64,000 nucleotides of DNA from an uncultured Gammaproteobacteria bacterium (GTDB lineage Bacteria > Pseudomonadota > Gammaproteobacteria > Pseudomonadales > Azotimanducaceae): positions 20,813 to 84,812 of the forward strand of contig CAJXAC010000002.1 in assembly GCA_913050035.1 (NCBI GenBank). Reading direction: 5' to 3'. The notes under the pieces were generated by a model. That model had not been told where the DNA came from and did no database searches. It was given only the letters and a program-made list of their open reading frames with translations. A program made the translations under genes and the position numbers. Below are positions 1 to 9,021 of this stretch, in pieces; positions within the stretch are counted from its first letter, which is position 1, and each line of letters starts with the position of its first letter.

Positions 1-270
1 GCTATAGAGGCGCTAAAGGCTCAATCCAGCGAGCAAAGTCTACAACTGGTGCGCCAAGGGCTAGAGGACGAAAGCTCGGCGGCAGCTGATATTGTCAGCT
101 TAAACGCAGGCGCTGCAATTTACGTTTCTGGTGTTGCAAACACACTCGCGGACGGCGTCGTTATGGCCAAGGATGCCATCGCTACTGGACTCGCACGCGA
201 GCGGCTGCGAGAACTTGCCGCAACCAGCAGTCTCATGGCTGAGCAAAACGGCGAATCAGACCCGACATGA
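1..270 (+). CDS. trpD: Anthranilate phosphoribosyltransferase, C-terminal part (truncated by window edge)
   Basis: The reading frame is open from base 1, so the ORF-track start (a GTG at 49) is internal; the 5' part lies outside the window. The 89 residues seen match the C-terminal tail of TrpD, with the small-residue helix '[12 protein letters not shown]' typical of the family's last third. TrpD transfers phosphoribosyl from PRPP to anthranilate in cytoplasmic tryptophan synthesis. Its stop overlaps the start of trpC in an ATGA, so the two are translationally coupled. The identification rests on this tail plus the trpC neighbour. Confidence 0.9.
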   Translation, partial: AIEALKAQSSEQSLQLVRQGLEDESSAAADIVSLNAGAAIYVSGVANTLADGVVMAKDAIATGLARERLRELAATSSLMAEQNGESDPT

Positions 271-1055
271 ATAACATCCTCGAACAAATACTCGCGACCA
301 AACGTCAAGAAGTTACCAACCGCCGCACCTTGGTGCCGGAACAAAAGCTCCTCGACGACATTACGGGCGCGCATACTCCATTGGGCTTTGTTAGCGCTTT
401 GTACCAGCGCGCCAATCAACAAAAACCAGGGGTTATTGCTGAAATCAAAAAAGCTTCGCCCAGCAAAGGCGTTATTCGGAAAGACTTCGACCCTGTTGCT
501 ATTGCGACCAGTTATGCGGCTGCAAACGCAACCTGCCTATCGATACTAACCGATGAGCAGTATTTTCAGGGGCACGACGACTACCTGCGTGATGTACGCC
601 GAGCAGTTTCGCTGCCATTGCTGCGTAAAGACTTCACCATTGATGCGTATCAAGTGTATGAGGCCCGGGCCATGGGCGCAGATTGCATCTTGCTCATTGT
701 CAGTGCGCTGACATCAGAGCAACTGCATGACCTTTATGCTCTAGCGCAATCACTGGGCTTAGACGTTTTGATCGAAGTACACGACGCTGACGAGTTAGCC
801 ACGGCCTTGACCTTGCAGCCAGGGTTAATTGGCATCAATAACCGGAATCTGAAAACCTTTGAAACCGACTTAAATAACACCATTGATTTATTGAACGATA
901 TTCCGCCGGACATCGTTGTTGTTACAGAGAGCGGGATTAGCACCACGGACGACATCAATCGTATGCAGGCACATGACGTGCATTGTTTTTTGGTCGGCGA
1001 GGCGTTTATGCGTGCGGCTGACCCGGGCGATGCCCTGGCAAAACTATTCGGCTAA
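267..1055 (+). CDS. trpC: Indole-3-glycerol-phosphate synthase
   Basis: This 262-aa single-domain TIM barrel is the usual length for monofunctional TrpC; it is not the TrpC-TrpF fusion of enterics. Family motifs run in order: '[10 protein letters not shown]' with the catalytic lysine near residue 61, '[12 protein letters not shown]', 'LPLLRKDF', 'GINNRNL' and 'VTESGI'. The enzyme closes the indole ring, converting CdRP to indole-3-glycerol phosphate with loss of CO2. The start ATG overlaps the trpD stop (ATGA). It converges on the CRP-family gene, the order also known from Pseudomonas trpC-vfr. Confidence 0.97.
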   Translation: MNNILEQILATKRQEVTNRRTLVPEQKLLDDITGAHTPLGFVSALYQRANQQKPGVIAEIKKASPSKGVIRKDFDPVAIATSYAAANATCLSILTDEQYFQGHDDYLRDVRRAVSLPLLRKDFTIDAYQVYEARAMGADCILLIVSALTSEQLHDLYALAQSLGLDVLIEVHDADELATALTLQPGLIGINNRNLKTFETDLNNTIDLLNDIPPDIVVVTESGISTTDDINRMQAHDVHCFLVGEAFMRAADPGDALAKLFG

Positions 1056-1062
1056 AACTCTG

Positions 1063-1965
1063 TCAACGCGTGCCGTGCACAACCATGGTTTTGCCACGAA
1101 CCGTAATTAAACCCTCCGAAGACAACGCCCTAATTGCACGGCCGGCCATTTCTCTAGAGCAACCAACAATGTTGCCGATCTCGAGCCGCGTTACCTTAAT
1201 CTGCATGCCTTGAGGATGGGTTACTGCATCCGGTTGTTTCGATAGTTCCATAAGCGTGCGGGCGACCCTGCCCGTTACGTCCAAAAATGCCAGATCACTG
1301 ACTTTCTGTGTGGTGCGGACAAGCCGATTGGCCATCTGCGTTGCTACTGCAAAAACCAAGTCCGGATACTGCTGTGACAGCGCTCTAAACCTCGCATAAG
1401 ACAACTCTGCCACCTCGCAGCAACATTTAGCCTTTACCCCGGCACTGCGCTGCCGGCTCTTTAAAAACATTGGTAACTCACCAAAAAATTCGCCAGCGCT
1501 AAGGTAATCTAAAATAATTTCTCTGCCGGCGGCGCCATCAATGTGCACTGACACCATGCCGCGCAACAACAAAAACACTGAGTCGCAATTTTCCCCGCCA
1601 AAGATAATGGTGCTACGCGGCTGGAATTTACGTAGATTTGCCGCTGCGATAAAAGCTCGAAGATGAGGCTCTTCCGGCTCATACCGTTCACCCGGGATTA
1701 TTTGCGCATAGCTTTCCTGTTCTGGATCAAATTCAGCTATACCGTCATCGCAGCTAATCAATTGGTCGAACAAATGTCCGCCATATTCGGATTGCTGGCC
1801 TTTCAGTGCCTGCAGCATATGGGTTGATTCCATAACTGCCGCGGCATCCCAGGCCAGCGCAATATCATTGGATTGAGGCAACGAATCTTCGACATTCAAC
1901 GGATCTGCATCGGCTAACAAATGCACGGATTCGCGCTGAGAACTTCGGCTACTGTTTGGATTCAT
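1063..1965 (-). CDS. CRP/Vfr-type cAMP-responsive transcription regulator with long N-terminal extension
   Basis: Residues from about 100 onward align well with E. coli CRP. The cAMP pocket is kept: 'FFGEL' gives the Gly-Glu pair, 'RQRSAGV' the Arg-Ser pair, and 'MANRLVRTT' the Arg and hydroxyl residues of the C-helix. The HTH reads 'IVGCSREMAGRAIRAL', with the Arg, Glu and Arg that contact TGTGA in CRP all present. It is therefore very probably a true CRP/Vfr orthologue that binds cAMP. The oddity is length: 300 aa against about 210, with an acidic, low-complexity-looking N-terminus. The first ATG has an AGGTG seven bases upstream, whereas Met45 and Met50 have no clear ribosome site, so I keep the long form. 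The gene faces trpC; coq7 lies behind it. Confidence 0.88.
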   Translation of the reverse strand: MNPNSSRSSQRESVHLLADADPLNVEDSLPQSNDIALAWDAAAVMESTHMLQALKGQQSEYGGHLFDQLISCDDGIAEFDPEQESYAQIIPGERYEPEEPHLRAFIAAANLRKFQPRSTIIFGGENCDSVFLLLRGMVSVHIDGAAGREIILDYLSAGEFFGELPMFLKSRQRSAGVKAKCCCEVAELSYARFRALSQQYPDLVFAVATQMANRLVRTTQKVSDLAFLDVTGRVARTLMELSKQPDAVTHPQGMQIKVTRLEIGNIVGCSREMAGRAIRALSSEGLITVRGKTMVVHGTR

Positions 1966-2094
1966 CGAACCACACCTGCACCACTTTTTCGACTGCCATG
2001 CTAGCTGCGCTTAGCAAATCAGGTAGGGGGCGTTAAGACGAACGGTAGTAAATAGCTCCTAGACGGTGGCATACATACCCTTAAAGACGATGCG

Positions 2095-2745
2095 CTAGAT
2101 TCTATAGCTGCTCTTTGTCATCAGCTTCGCTGCCAAGCTCATACCGCGCTTGACCATTGCTGAGAATTCTTCGCCACCCATTTCCAAAGCGTGGGCGCCA
2201 TGGCGTGCTTCGTCAGCACGCATAGCCTGCAAAATCACGCGGGTCTTGGCATCATTTTGCGGAATTGAATCTAAGTGCTCATTCAAATGCTCTACCACCT
2301 GAGCTTCGGTAGCTTCGACAAAACCGAGGCTAACTCGGTCACCAAGCAGCCCCGCTCCAGCACCCAGCACAAACGATGCACCGTAAAATAACGGATCTAA
2401 TACGCTGGGTTTGGCATCTAGTTCCTCAAGACGCTGGGCACACCAATTCAAATGATCTTGCTCTTCGGCAGCCGCATCCAGCAACGAGCGCTGGGCAATC
2501 GGGTCACGCGCCGTCATAGCCTGACCCTCGTACAACGCCTGGGCACAGACCTCACCAGTATGGTTTACCCGCATCAAGCCGCCCACATGGCGCTTTTCGA
2601 CATCGCTCAGTTCCGCATCTTGAATTTGCTTTGCAGGATTTTCGCGCTGGGCAGCACGGCCCCCGGTTAACGTTTTAAGTGCTCGATCGAACCCGCTAAT
2701 CAGTTGATCCACCGGATCGCTAGGATTTCTTTGTGCACTGTTCAT
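2095..2745 (-). CDS. coq7: Coq7 demethoxyubiquinone hydroxylase
   Basis: A 216-aa membrane-associated di-iron hydroxylase of late ubiquinone synthesis (5-demethoxyubiquinol to 5-hydroxy form). Carboxylate and histidine ligands are visible: Glu65 in 'MRVNHTGEV', then 'EEQDH' giving the first ExxH at 95-98. A second set near the C-terminus reads 'EATEAQVVEHLNEHL' and 'DEARHGAHA'. Length equals the pseudomonad form rather than the shorter animal enzyme. It lies between crp and purD on the same strand, but gaps of 129 bp and 29 bp suggest it may be transcribed alone or with purD. Confidence 0.95.
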   Translation of the reverse strand: MNSAQRNPSDPVDQLISGFDRALKTLTGGRAAQRENPAKQIQDAELSDVEKRHVGGLMRVNHTGEVCAQALYEGQAMTARDPIAQRSLLDAAAEEQDHLNWCAQRLEELDAKPSVLDPLFYGASFVLGAGAGLLGDRVSLGFVEATEAQVVEHLNEHLDSIPQNDAKTRVILQAMRADEARHGAHALEMGGEEFSAMVKRGMSLAAKLMTKSSYRI

Positions 2746-2774
2746 TATCTTTCCAAAATATCAAACAACGTCTG

Positions 2775-4052
2775 CTACTGCCGATCGATGGCCCGATACC
2801 CAATATCCTTGCGGAAGTAGCGATTACGCCAGCCGATTAAATCTAGCCGTTCATAGGCCCGCGCCTGAGCGAGTGCCACATCCTCACCTAAGCCAACAAC
2901 ACACAGCACCCGGCCCCCTGCGGTTACGATCTCTGATTGTTGTTCACGGGTACCGGCATGAAAAACTTTTGTGTCCGCCAACTCTTTATCCAGACCTGTG
3001 ATTACATCACCACTCTCATACGATCCTGGGTAACCGCCAGCAGCCATAACAACACCCAGTGCTACACGCTGATCAAATTGCAACTGCGCATCAGCGAGCT
3101 TGCCCGCTACCGCAGCCTGACAAGCCTGCAACAAATCGGATTGTAAGCGCATCATCACCGGCTGAGCTTCAGGATCACCAAAGCGGCAATTAAATTCAAT
3201 GACCTTGGGCCTACCTTCATCATCGATCATTAGGCCAGCATATAAAAACCCGGTATACGGTGCGCCATCTTTCGCCATACCCGCCAAAGTTGGCTCAATG
3301 ACTTCTCGCATAACCGCCGCATGGACTTGCCGAGTCACTACCGGGGCTGGAGAGTATGCGCCCATGCCACCTGTGTTTGGACCTTTATCGCCATCATCCC
3401 GGGCTTTATGGTCTTGTGAGGAAGCAAACGGAATTGCGTGTACACCATCACAAAGACAGATAAAGCTGGCTTCTTCGCCCGCTAAGAATTCCTCGACAAC
3501 TACTTTATGGCCAGCCTCGCCAAATACATTACCCGCTAGCATATCGCGTACCGCCGCCAAAGCTTGCGACTCGTCAGTGGCGACCACCACGCCCTTACCG
3601 GCGGCGAGCCCATCGGCCTTGATAACGATAGGCGCCCCTTGAGCGCGCACATATTCACTGGCTTCGTTTACATCAGTGAATGTCGCGTGAGCTGCCGTGG
3701 GAATACCGTGGCGCTGCAGAAAGTCTTTACTGAAGGCCTTCGAGCCTTCTAGCTGAGCTGCAGCCCTACTAGGCCCAAAGCAGGGCAGCCCTGCCGCCGT
3801 AAAGTCATCGACTATGCCCGCGACTAAGGGCAACTCGGGCCCAACTAAGGTGAAATCTACAGCTTCGCGCTGGGCCAACGCCAACAGACCCGCGCAATCG
3901 TCTGCCGCAACATCCACGTTACGTAAGCCCGGCTCGATGGCGGTTCCAGCATTACCTGGCGCAACCAACACTTCATTGACTCCGGCGCTTTGCCGCAGCT
4001 TCCAAGCCAACGCGTGTTCGCGACCACCGCTGCCGATTACCAGTATTTTCAT
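2775..4052 (-). CDS. purD: Phosphoribosylamine-glycine ligase (GARS)
   Basis: ATP-grasp ligase of 425 aa forming glycinamide ribonucleotide from phosphoribosylamine, glycine and ATP in purine synthesis. The N-domain starts 'MKILVIGSGGREHALAWKL'. It is followed by 'VGPELPLVAGI', 'LEGSKAFSKDF', the nucleotide-binding 'VIKADGLAAGKGVVVA' and the metal site 'EFNCRFGDPEAQ'. All are canonical. It sits 41 bp downstream of purH on the same strand, the common gammaproteobacterial purH-purD pair. Confidence 0.97.
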   Translation of the reverse strand: MKILVIGSGGREHALAWKLRQSAGVNEVLVAPGNAGTAIEPGLRNVDVAADDCAGLLALAQREAVDFTLVGPELPLVAGIVDDFTAAGLPCFGPSRAAAQLEGSKAFSKDFLQRHGIPTAAHATFTDVNEASEYVRAQGAPIVIKADGLAAGKGVVVATDESQALAAVRDMLAGNVFGEAGHKVVVEEFLAGEEASFICLCDGVHAIPFASSQDHKARDDGDKGPNTGGMGAYSPAPVVTRQVHAAVMREVIEPTLAGMAKDGAPYTGFLYAGLMIDDEGRPKVIEFNCRFGDPEAQPVMMRLQSDLLQACQAAVAGKLADAQLQFDQRVALGVVMAAGGYPGSYESGDVITGLDKELADTKVFHAGTREQQSEIVTAGGRVLCVVGLGEDVALAQARAYERLDLIGWRNRYFRKDIGYRAIDRQ

Positions 4053-4093
4053 CTATTCATCCAGTATGTTTACGGCACCCATGCACCGCACTA

Positions 4094-5653
4094 TTAATGG
4101 CGGAAATGCCGAATGCCTGTGAAAACCATTGCCAGACCGTGTTCATCTGCAGCGGCAATCACTTCTTCGTCGCGCATAGATCCGCCCGGTTGAATGACTG
4201 CACTTATACCAGCCTCTGCTGCAGCATCTACGCCGTCCCTAAACGGAAAAAATGCATCAGACGCCATCACCGCACCTGGCACACTCAGCCCCTCTTCTGC
4301 TGCTTTTAATCCCGCGATCTTCGCGCTGATGACCCGACTCATTTGGCCTGCGCCAACACCGATGGTTTGCGCATCCCGCGCATAAACAATTGCATTAGAT
4401 TTAGTGAACCACGCCACCTTCCATGCGAAGTGCAGATCTGCCAGTTGCGCAGCTGTCGGCTGAAGTTTAGTGACTACCCGAAGGGCCGCATCATCAAGAC
4501 AGGTCTCGTCTGCATCCTGTAGCAACAAGCCTCCTCCGACCCGTTTAAATTCCATGCCACGCCCGGCACCACCACGTTCACCACAACTCAGCAGCCGCAC
4601 ATTTTTCTTCTGCCGGGCGACGCCAACCGCCTCAGAATCAACCGTGGGCGCAATTACGACCTCAACAAACTGTCGCTCAAGGATCAGGCCCAGCAGTTTT
4701 GCATCCAGTGGACGGTTGAAAGCTATGATGCCTCCAAATGCCGATGTGGGATCCGTGGCAAAGGCTTTTTCGTATGCTTCAAGGAGGTCGCCGCCTAGGC
4801 CTACGCCGCATGGATTTGCGTGTTTAACAATCACACAGGCGGGCTCCTCGAATACGGCAACGCACTCTAATGCAGCATCAGTATCCGCAATGTTGTTATA
4901 CGACAGCGCCTTACCTTGCAGCTGGGTATAACCCGCAATCGTACCCTCTGGATTCGGAGTAAGGCCGGCACCACCTATCTCACGATAAAAGCCTGCGCGC
5001 TGATGCGGATTTTCGCCATAACGCATGTCATCTATCTTTTCGAACGTTAGGGTCAATGAATCCGGTAGTGGCTCCTCTGCCCCAAGATATCCAGCTACCG
5101 TTGCGTCGTACTGAGCGGTATGGCGGAATGCCTTAAGCGCAAATTGGCGCCGCATCGTCTGATCTACTCCATCTTCACTCAGCGCACGCAAAACCTCAGA
5201 GTAATCGTTAGGGCTTACCACCACCAAAACGTCGGCATGGTTTTTTGCTGCAGCTCGAACCATTGTTGGTCCACCAATATCAATATTCTCGATCGCCATT
5301 GCATCCGTGCAATCTTGCCGAGCAATTGTCGCGGCAAAGGGATATAGGTTAACTACCACTAAATCGATGAGGTCTATGGACTGAGCCGCGAGCACTGCGT
5401 CATCAATGCCACGCCGCGCGAGGATGCCGCCGTGTATTTTCGGGTGCAGGGTTTTTACCCGCCCATCCATTATTTCCGGCGATCCGGTATGCTCTGATAC
5501 CTCGGTGACTTTTATGCCAGCCTCAAGCAATGTGTTGTAGGTTCCACCCGTCGACAAAATTTCAACATCAGCGTCAGCCAACGCTTGGGCAAAGTCGGTT
5601 ACTCCAGTTTTATCTGAAACGCTGATCAACGCTCTGCGAATCTGCAGTGCCAT
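4094..5653 (-). CDS. purH: Bifunctional AICAR transformylase / IMP cyclohydrolase
   Basis: At 519 aa this matches the two-domain PurH that performs the last two steps to IMP. The N-terminal MGS-like cyclohydrolase domain shows '[15 protein letters not shown]', 'ILSTGGTY' and '[13 protein letters not shown]'. The C-terminal transformylase domain has the catalytic 'KHANPCGVG' Lys-His pair and '[10 protein letters not shown]'. It is followed by purD, and dusB starts upstream after a 9-bp gap. In most gammaproteobacteria fis lies between dusB and purH; it is absent here. Confidence 0.97.
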   Translation of the reverse strand: MALQIRRALISVSDKTGVTDFAQALADADVEILSTGGTYNTLLEAGIKVTEVSEHTGSPEIMDGRVKTLHPKIHGGILARRGIDDAVLAAQSIDLIDLVVVNLYPFAATIARQDCTDAMAIENIDIGGPTMVRAAAKNHADVLVVVSPNDYSEVLRALSEDGVDQTMRRQFALKAFRHTAQYDATVAGYLGAEEPLPDSLTLTFEKIDDMRYGENPHQRAGFYREIGGAGLTPNPEGTIAGYTQLQGKALSYNNIADTDAALECVAVFEEPACVIVKHANPCGVGLGGDLLEAYEKAFATDPTSAFGGIIAFNRPLDAKLLGLILERQFVEVVIAPTVDSEAVGVARQKKNVRLLSCGERGGAGRGMEFKRVGGGLLLQDADETCLDDAALRVVTKLQPTAAQLADLHFAWKVAWFTKSNAIVYARDAQTIGVGAGQMSRVISAKIAGLKAAEEGLSVPGAVMASDAFFPFRDGVDAAAEAGISAVIQPGGSMRDEEVIAAADEHGLAMVFTGIRHFRH

Positions 5654-5662
5654 GTGGATCTC

Positions 5663-6691
5663 CTAGCAAGAGAGTGAATTTACCGCCAACGGGGGCTTCG
5701 CCTTTACCCGTTGTTGCTGTTCTAAAATCGTCGCCTCGGTTAACGCGCTAAGCCAAGCTACCTGTGCAAAGGCAGTATCGAGTCGCATGAACTCAGGGAC
5801 TAATGCGGCGGCATCTAATCGCTGCAGGTATGCCTGTATATGTTTACGCGCAATCCGCACACCTTGCTGGAGGCCATAAAACCTGTGCATATGGTCCAGA
5901 TGCTCACACATAATGTGTAAACGCTGGGCCAAGGTCGGCGTGCCAGCACCTGCTAACTCTTGAAAAATCCATGGCTGCCCGATGGCACCACGCCCAATCA
6001 TAATGCCGTCTGCGCCACTCTGTTCCAGTGCCTGCACCGCGCTTTGCGCATCGTCGATATCACCGTTGGCCAACACCGGGATGGACAAATCCCTGCTTGC
6101 TTCGGCGACCGCCGCGAAGCGCACCGCCCCGGCAAATTTACAGGCGCGGCTGCGACCATGCATAACCACCATACGTGCACCCGCTTGCTCGGCAGCACGC
6201 ACTGCCGCCGCACCTATTCGGTCATCGACAACTAACCCAGTCCGAGTTTTTATCGTGACCGGAACAGCAACCGCTGTCGCGACGGTCTCAACAATAGCGG
6301 CCACTCGATCAAGGTCCCCAAGCAATGCTGAGCCTGCAGCTCGACGACACACCTTTTTTGCCGGACAACCAAAATTGATGTCGATTAACTCGGCCCCTTC
6401 ATCAACCAGACGGCGCGCAGTTTCCGCCATGACCGCAGGCTCATTGCCGGCCATTTGCACCGCAGTCGGCGCCGCACAGGGCAAGGCCTCTCGGCGCAGC
6501 TGACTTTTTTGGGTATGCCAAAGGTCCAACTTGGACGCAACCATTTCGCTAACCATATGCCCGACACCAAACCGCCACGCCAAGGTGCGGAACGGCACAT
6601 CGGTCAATCCAGCCATAGGCGCCAATGCAATACGGTTACGCAACTGCATGGATTCAAGGCTTAACGGAGAATGAAGGCTTGACTGGCTCAT
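5663..6691 (-). CDS. dusB: tRNA dihydrouridine synthase B
   Basis: FMN TIM-barrel tRNA dihydrouridine synthase, 342 aa. It opens with 'NRIALAPMAGLTDVPFR' (flavin site), has the catalytic cysteine near residue 109 in 'INFGCPAKKV', then 'TIKTRTG', 'MVVMHGRSR', 'VLANGDI' and 'MIGRGAIGQPW'. The Cys context and 'CPAKKV' fit DusB better than DusA or DusC. It ends 9 bp before purH, so the two are probably cotranscribed. A rho-independent terminator just upstream separates it from the VOC gene, so its promoter must lie in or near 6692-6700 or transcription must read through. Confidence 0.92.
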   Translation of the reverse strand: MSQSSLHSPLSLESMQLRNRIALAPMAGLTDVPFRTLAWRFGVGHMVSEMVASKLDLWHTQKSQLRREALPCAAPTAVQMAGNEPAVMAETARRLVDEGAELIDINFGCPAKKVCRRAAGSALLGDLDRVAAIVETVATAVAVPVTIKTRTGLVVDDRIGAAAVRAAEQAGARMVVMHGRSRACKFAGAVRFAAVAEASRDLSIPVLANGDIDDAQSAVQALEQSGADGIMIGRGAIGQPWIFQELAGAGTPTLAQRLHIMCEHLDHMHRFYGLQQGVRIARKHIQAYLQRLDAAALVPEFMRLDTAFAQVAWLSALTEATILEQQQRVKAKPPLAVNSLSC

Positions 6692-6700
6692 ATTAAGGGC

Positions 6701-6729
6701 AAAAAAACAGGGCGGTATGATACCGCCCT
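6701..6729 (-). terminator. Rho-independent terminator after the VOC gene
   Basis: On the minus strand AGGGCGGTATCATACCGCCCT is a perfect 10-bp inverted repeat around one base. In RNA the loop would open to about 7 nt. A run of seven T follows at once. It lies 30 bp past the VOC-protein stop and just before dusB, so it should end the aroQ-accB-prmA-VOC transcript. Confidence 0.85.
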
Positions 6730-6758
6730 CGTTTGCAAACCAACAGCCGCGACTGGGG

Positions 6759-7130
6759 TTACATTTTCATTTCGTAAAAACACAATTTATTACCGTCTGG
6801 GTCACGCACATAGGCGCCGTAAAAAACGGGCAGTCGCTCCCCTGGCGCGCCTTCATCTGTAGCACCCAGCTCTATTGCCTTGGCATACAGCTTATCGACA
6901 CCGGCGCGGTCCCCACCCGGAATCGCAATCATGTTACCGTTACCATGATGGGGAGTTTGTTCATCGTAGGGAATACAAACAGCCAACATTGGAGCGCCAG
7001 GACCGGTGCCGTAAAACTTAATGCGATCCTGGCCAAACAATTGCTTCGCACCTACCTCGGCAAGCAGTCCGTCGTAAAAGCTGCAGGCGTTATCCATGTC
7101 ACTGACACCGATAGTGATATACCCAATCAT
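6759..7130 (-). CDS. VOC (glyoxalase/bleomycin-resistance) superfamily protein
   Basis: A 123-aa single VOC protein built of two beta-alpha-beta-beta-beta modules. The first runs 'MIGYITIGVSDMDNACSFYDGLL'; the second ends 'FYGAYVRDPDGNKLCFYEM', the usual C-terminal strand that supplies a metal-ligand Glu. His, which is often the first ligand (as in 'HV'), is replaced here by Tyr-Ile-Thr at the start, so metal binding is uncertain. The substrate is unknown. It is placed 22 bp after prmA on the same strand and closed by a strong terminator. Confidence 0.85.
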   Translation of the reverse strand: MIGYITIGVSDMDNACSFYDGLLAEVGAKQLFGQDRIKFYGTGPGAPMLAVCIPYDEQTPHHGNGNMIAIPGGDRAGVDKLYAKAIELGATDEGAPGERLPVFYGAYVRDPDGNKLCFYEMKM

Positions 7131-7152
7131 TTCGTCTCCCTATTACTACAGT

Positions 7153-8052
7153 TTATGAATTTTTTGTGCCAATCAAGCACGCCCAGTCATCTTCGATCAC
7201 CGGCTTAACAAAATCAATCAGCGGATAAGCTTCGATTACGCTGTTCACCTGTTGCGGCAAAATGCCCGACAACACGACCTGACCGCCAGGCTGCAATAGT
7301 GCACAAAAGTGCTCGGCCAATTGCTGCAACGGCCCAGCCAGAATGTTTGCCGCGATCACGTCAAAGGGCACGATGTCTGATTCGATTTGTCGATGCCAAT
7401 CTTGTAGGTTAAAGACTTGCAGTTGATCGCTGCTTACGGCGTTAAATTGTGCATTTTCATTAGTCGCCAACACCGCTTGATCATCGTGGTCTACACCAAC
7501 AGCAGTGGCTCCGAGCAGCGCTGCCGCGATAGCAAGAATTCCCGAGCCACAGCCGAAGTCGAGCATCCGCTGACCTGGCCGAAGAGATTCGGCCAGATAC
7601 GACAAACACATCCGTGTAGTGGGATGACTGCCACTACCAAACGCTAACCCGGGCTCTAAGTAGAGACAGGCAATGTTCTCTGGTCGTGGATCCGCTGCAC
7701 GGGCTTTTGGTAACAACCACAGACGATCTGCAAAGCGCTGGTCAATAGCATGCTGATGCAGAGCGGCTTGCCAATCTTGCTCTGCAATGAAATCAAATTC
7801 GCAATGCTCGTGAAGCTGCGGATCCAACTGTCGTAACCCAACACCGAGTTCCGCAACATCCAGATCAAGATGAAAGAATGCTTTGACCCGCACCAACTGC
7901 CAGATCGGCGTGGCGCCCGGATCCGGTTCTAGCACCACCTCATCCGCTAAGCTTTCCAACACCACCGCTACCGCACCATGGTCGGTTAACAGTTTCTCGG
8001 CCTGTGCTACTTGGTCAGACTGCAAGTGCCAGCGCAGTTGAATCCAACTCAC
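7153..8052 (-). CDS. prmA: Ribosomal protein L11 methyltransferase
   Basis: SAM-dependent methyltransferase of 299 aa (E. coli PrmA is 293) that trimethylates ribosomal protein L11. The N-terminal substrate domain is followed by 'GLAFGSGSHPTTRMCL', the signature of PrmA. SAM motif I is 'LDFGCGSGILAIAA', and 'DVIAANILAGPL' is the catalytic-site NxL-type motif. It starts with GTG overlapping the accB stop (GTGA), so it is translationally coupled to accB. In relatives accC lies between the two. Confidence 0.95.
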   Translation of the reverse strand: MSWIQLRWHLQSDQVAQAEKLLTDHGAVAVVLESLADEVVLEPDPGATPIWQLVRVKAFFHLDLDVAELGVGLRQLDPQLHEHCEFDFIAEQDWQAALHQHAIDQRFADRLWLLPKARAADPRPENIACLYLEPGLAFGSGSHPTTRMCLSYLAESLRPGQRMLDFGCGSGILAIAAALLGATAVGVDHDDQAVLATNENAQFNAVSSDQLQVFNLQDWHRQIESDIVPFDVIAANILAGPLQQLAEHFCALLQPGGQVVLSGILPQQVNSVIEAYPLIDFVKPVIEDDWACLIGTKNS

Positions 8053-8471
8053 GAAAGTTCAAATAGTCGGTCGCCAGTGCTTATCGGCTCCCCATCAGCG
8101 CCAAGAATGGCAACAACCACACCCTCCACAGGCGTCTTGATCTCATGCATCATCTTCATGCTTTCGATAATGCACAGCACTTCGCCAGCCTGAACAGTAT
8201 CGCCCACCCGCACGAAAGGCTCTGCGTCAGGATTGGGCGCTTGATAAAAGGTGCCAGCCATGGGTGCAGGAACCCATGTTGTCTTAGCACTCGGTCGCGG
8301 TGCTGCGGGTGACAGGGCCGGTGTCTGCGTAACTGTTACAGCACCACTTGGCATGGCGCTAGGCCGAGCCAAGGCGATACGGACGGATTCGTCACCACTG
8401 GTCACTTCCAGTTCAGCCAACCCCGCTTCTTCTGCAAGCTCGATGAGTTTTTTTACTTTGCGCAAGTCCAT
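8049..8471 (-). CDS. accB: Biotin carboxyl carrier protein of acetyl-CoA carboxylase
   Basis: 140-aa BCCP. The N-terminal segment is followed by a Pro/Ala-rich linker at about residues 38-66 and the biotinyl domain. The biotinylated lysine is Lys106 in 'CIIESMKMMHEIKTPVEG' (the more usual form is EAMKMMNEI). It carries CO2 from biotin carboxylase to the transferase in fatty-acid synthesis. It lies 4 bp after aroQ and overlaps prmA. Its usual partner gene accC is not next to it, so biotin carboxylase must be encoded outside this window. Confidence 0.95.
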   Translation of the reverse strand: MDLRKVKKLIELAEEAGLAELEVTSGDESVRIALARPSAMPSGAVTVTQTPALSPAAPRPSAKTTWVPAPMAGTFYQAPNPDAEPFVRVGDTVQAGEVLCIIESMKMMHEIKTPVEGVVVAILGADGEPISTGDRLFELS

Positions 8472-8475
8472 CTAA

Positions 8476-8937
8476 CTAACCCTCCCGATTCTGCAAAATC
8501 GATAATGCTGCACTGAGGGCGAGTTCGTATCCCTGGGCACCCAAACCAACAATCACCCCTTCAGCAATATCGCTGAAATACGATCTGTGCCGAAATTCTT
8601 CGCGCTGATGGATATTCGACAAATGCACCTCAATCAATGGCACCCCAACGCCAAGGAAGGCATCGCGTAACGCGATACTGGTGTGGGTAAATGCCCCGGG
8701 ATTGATCAAAATAAAATCTACCCCGCCAGCGGCAGTCCCTTGCACCGCATCAACTAATTCATGTTCAGCGTTACTCTGCAGGGTGGACAGTTCAGCACCG
8801 GCCGCTCGCGCTTGCTCAGTCAAGGCTTGCTCAATCTGCGCTAACGTTTGTTGCCCATAAACATCGGGCTCCCGTGTGCCCAGCAAATTAAGATTTGGTC
8901 CGTTCAGCAGTAATAATCGATAGGGTTGTTCTGACAT
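8476..8937 (-). CDS. aroQ: 3-dehydroquinate dehydratase, type II
   Basis: Type II (dodecameric) dehydroquinase of the shikimate pathway. It has '[17 protein letters not shown]' with the catalytic Tyr and Arg region, 'NPGAFTHTS' and '[16 protein letters not shown]' with the active-site His. The ORF track begins at a GTG (8949); I use the ATG at 8937, giving 153 aa, because a GAGA lies upstream at proper spacing and family members start close to the first strand. It is the first gene of aroQ-accB-prmA-VOC. Confidence 0.95.
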   Translation of the reverse strand: MSEQPYRLLLLNGPNLNLLGTREPDVYGQQTLAQIEQALTEQARAAGAELSTLQSNAEHELVDAVQGTAAGGVDFILINPGAFTHTSIALRDAFLGVGVPLIEVHLSNIHQREEFRHRSYFSDIAEGVIVGLGAQGYELALSAALSILQNREG

Positions 8938-8972
8938 AAGAAATCTCACACGAAATTTTTGATTTACCCGAA

Positions 8973-8981
8973 ATTATCGCA
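8973..8981 (-). promoter_or_regulatory. Possible extended -10 promoter element of the aroQ operon
   Basis: The minus strand reads TGCGATAAT, an extended -10 form, about 36 bp before the aroQ ATG in an AT-rich 84-bp gap between aroQ and dsbD. The -35 region is weak. Evidence is by eye only. Confidence 0.35.
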
Positions 8982-9021
8982 CATATGTTAATTTTAACGG
9001 CATTTTAACAGATGTTATATT

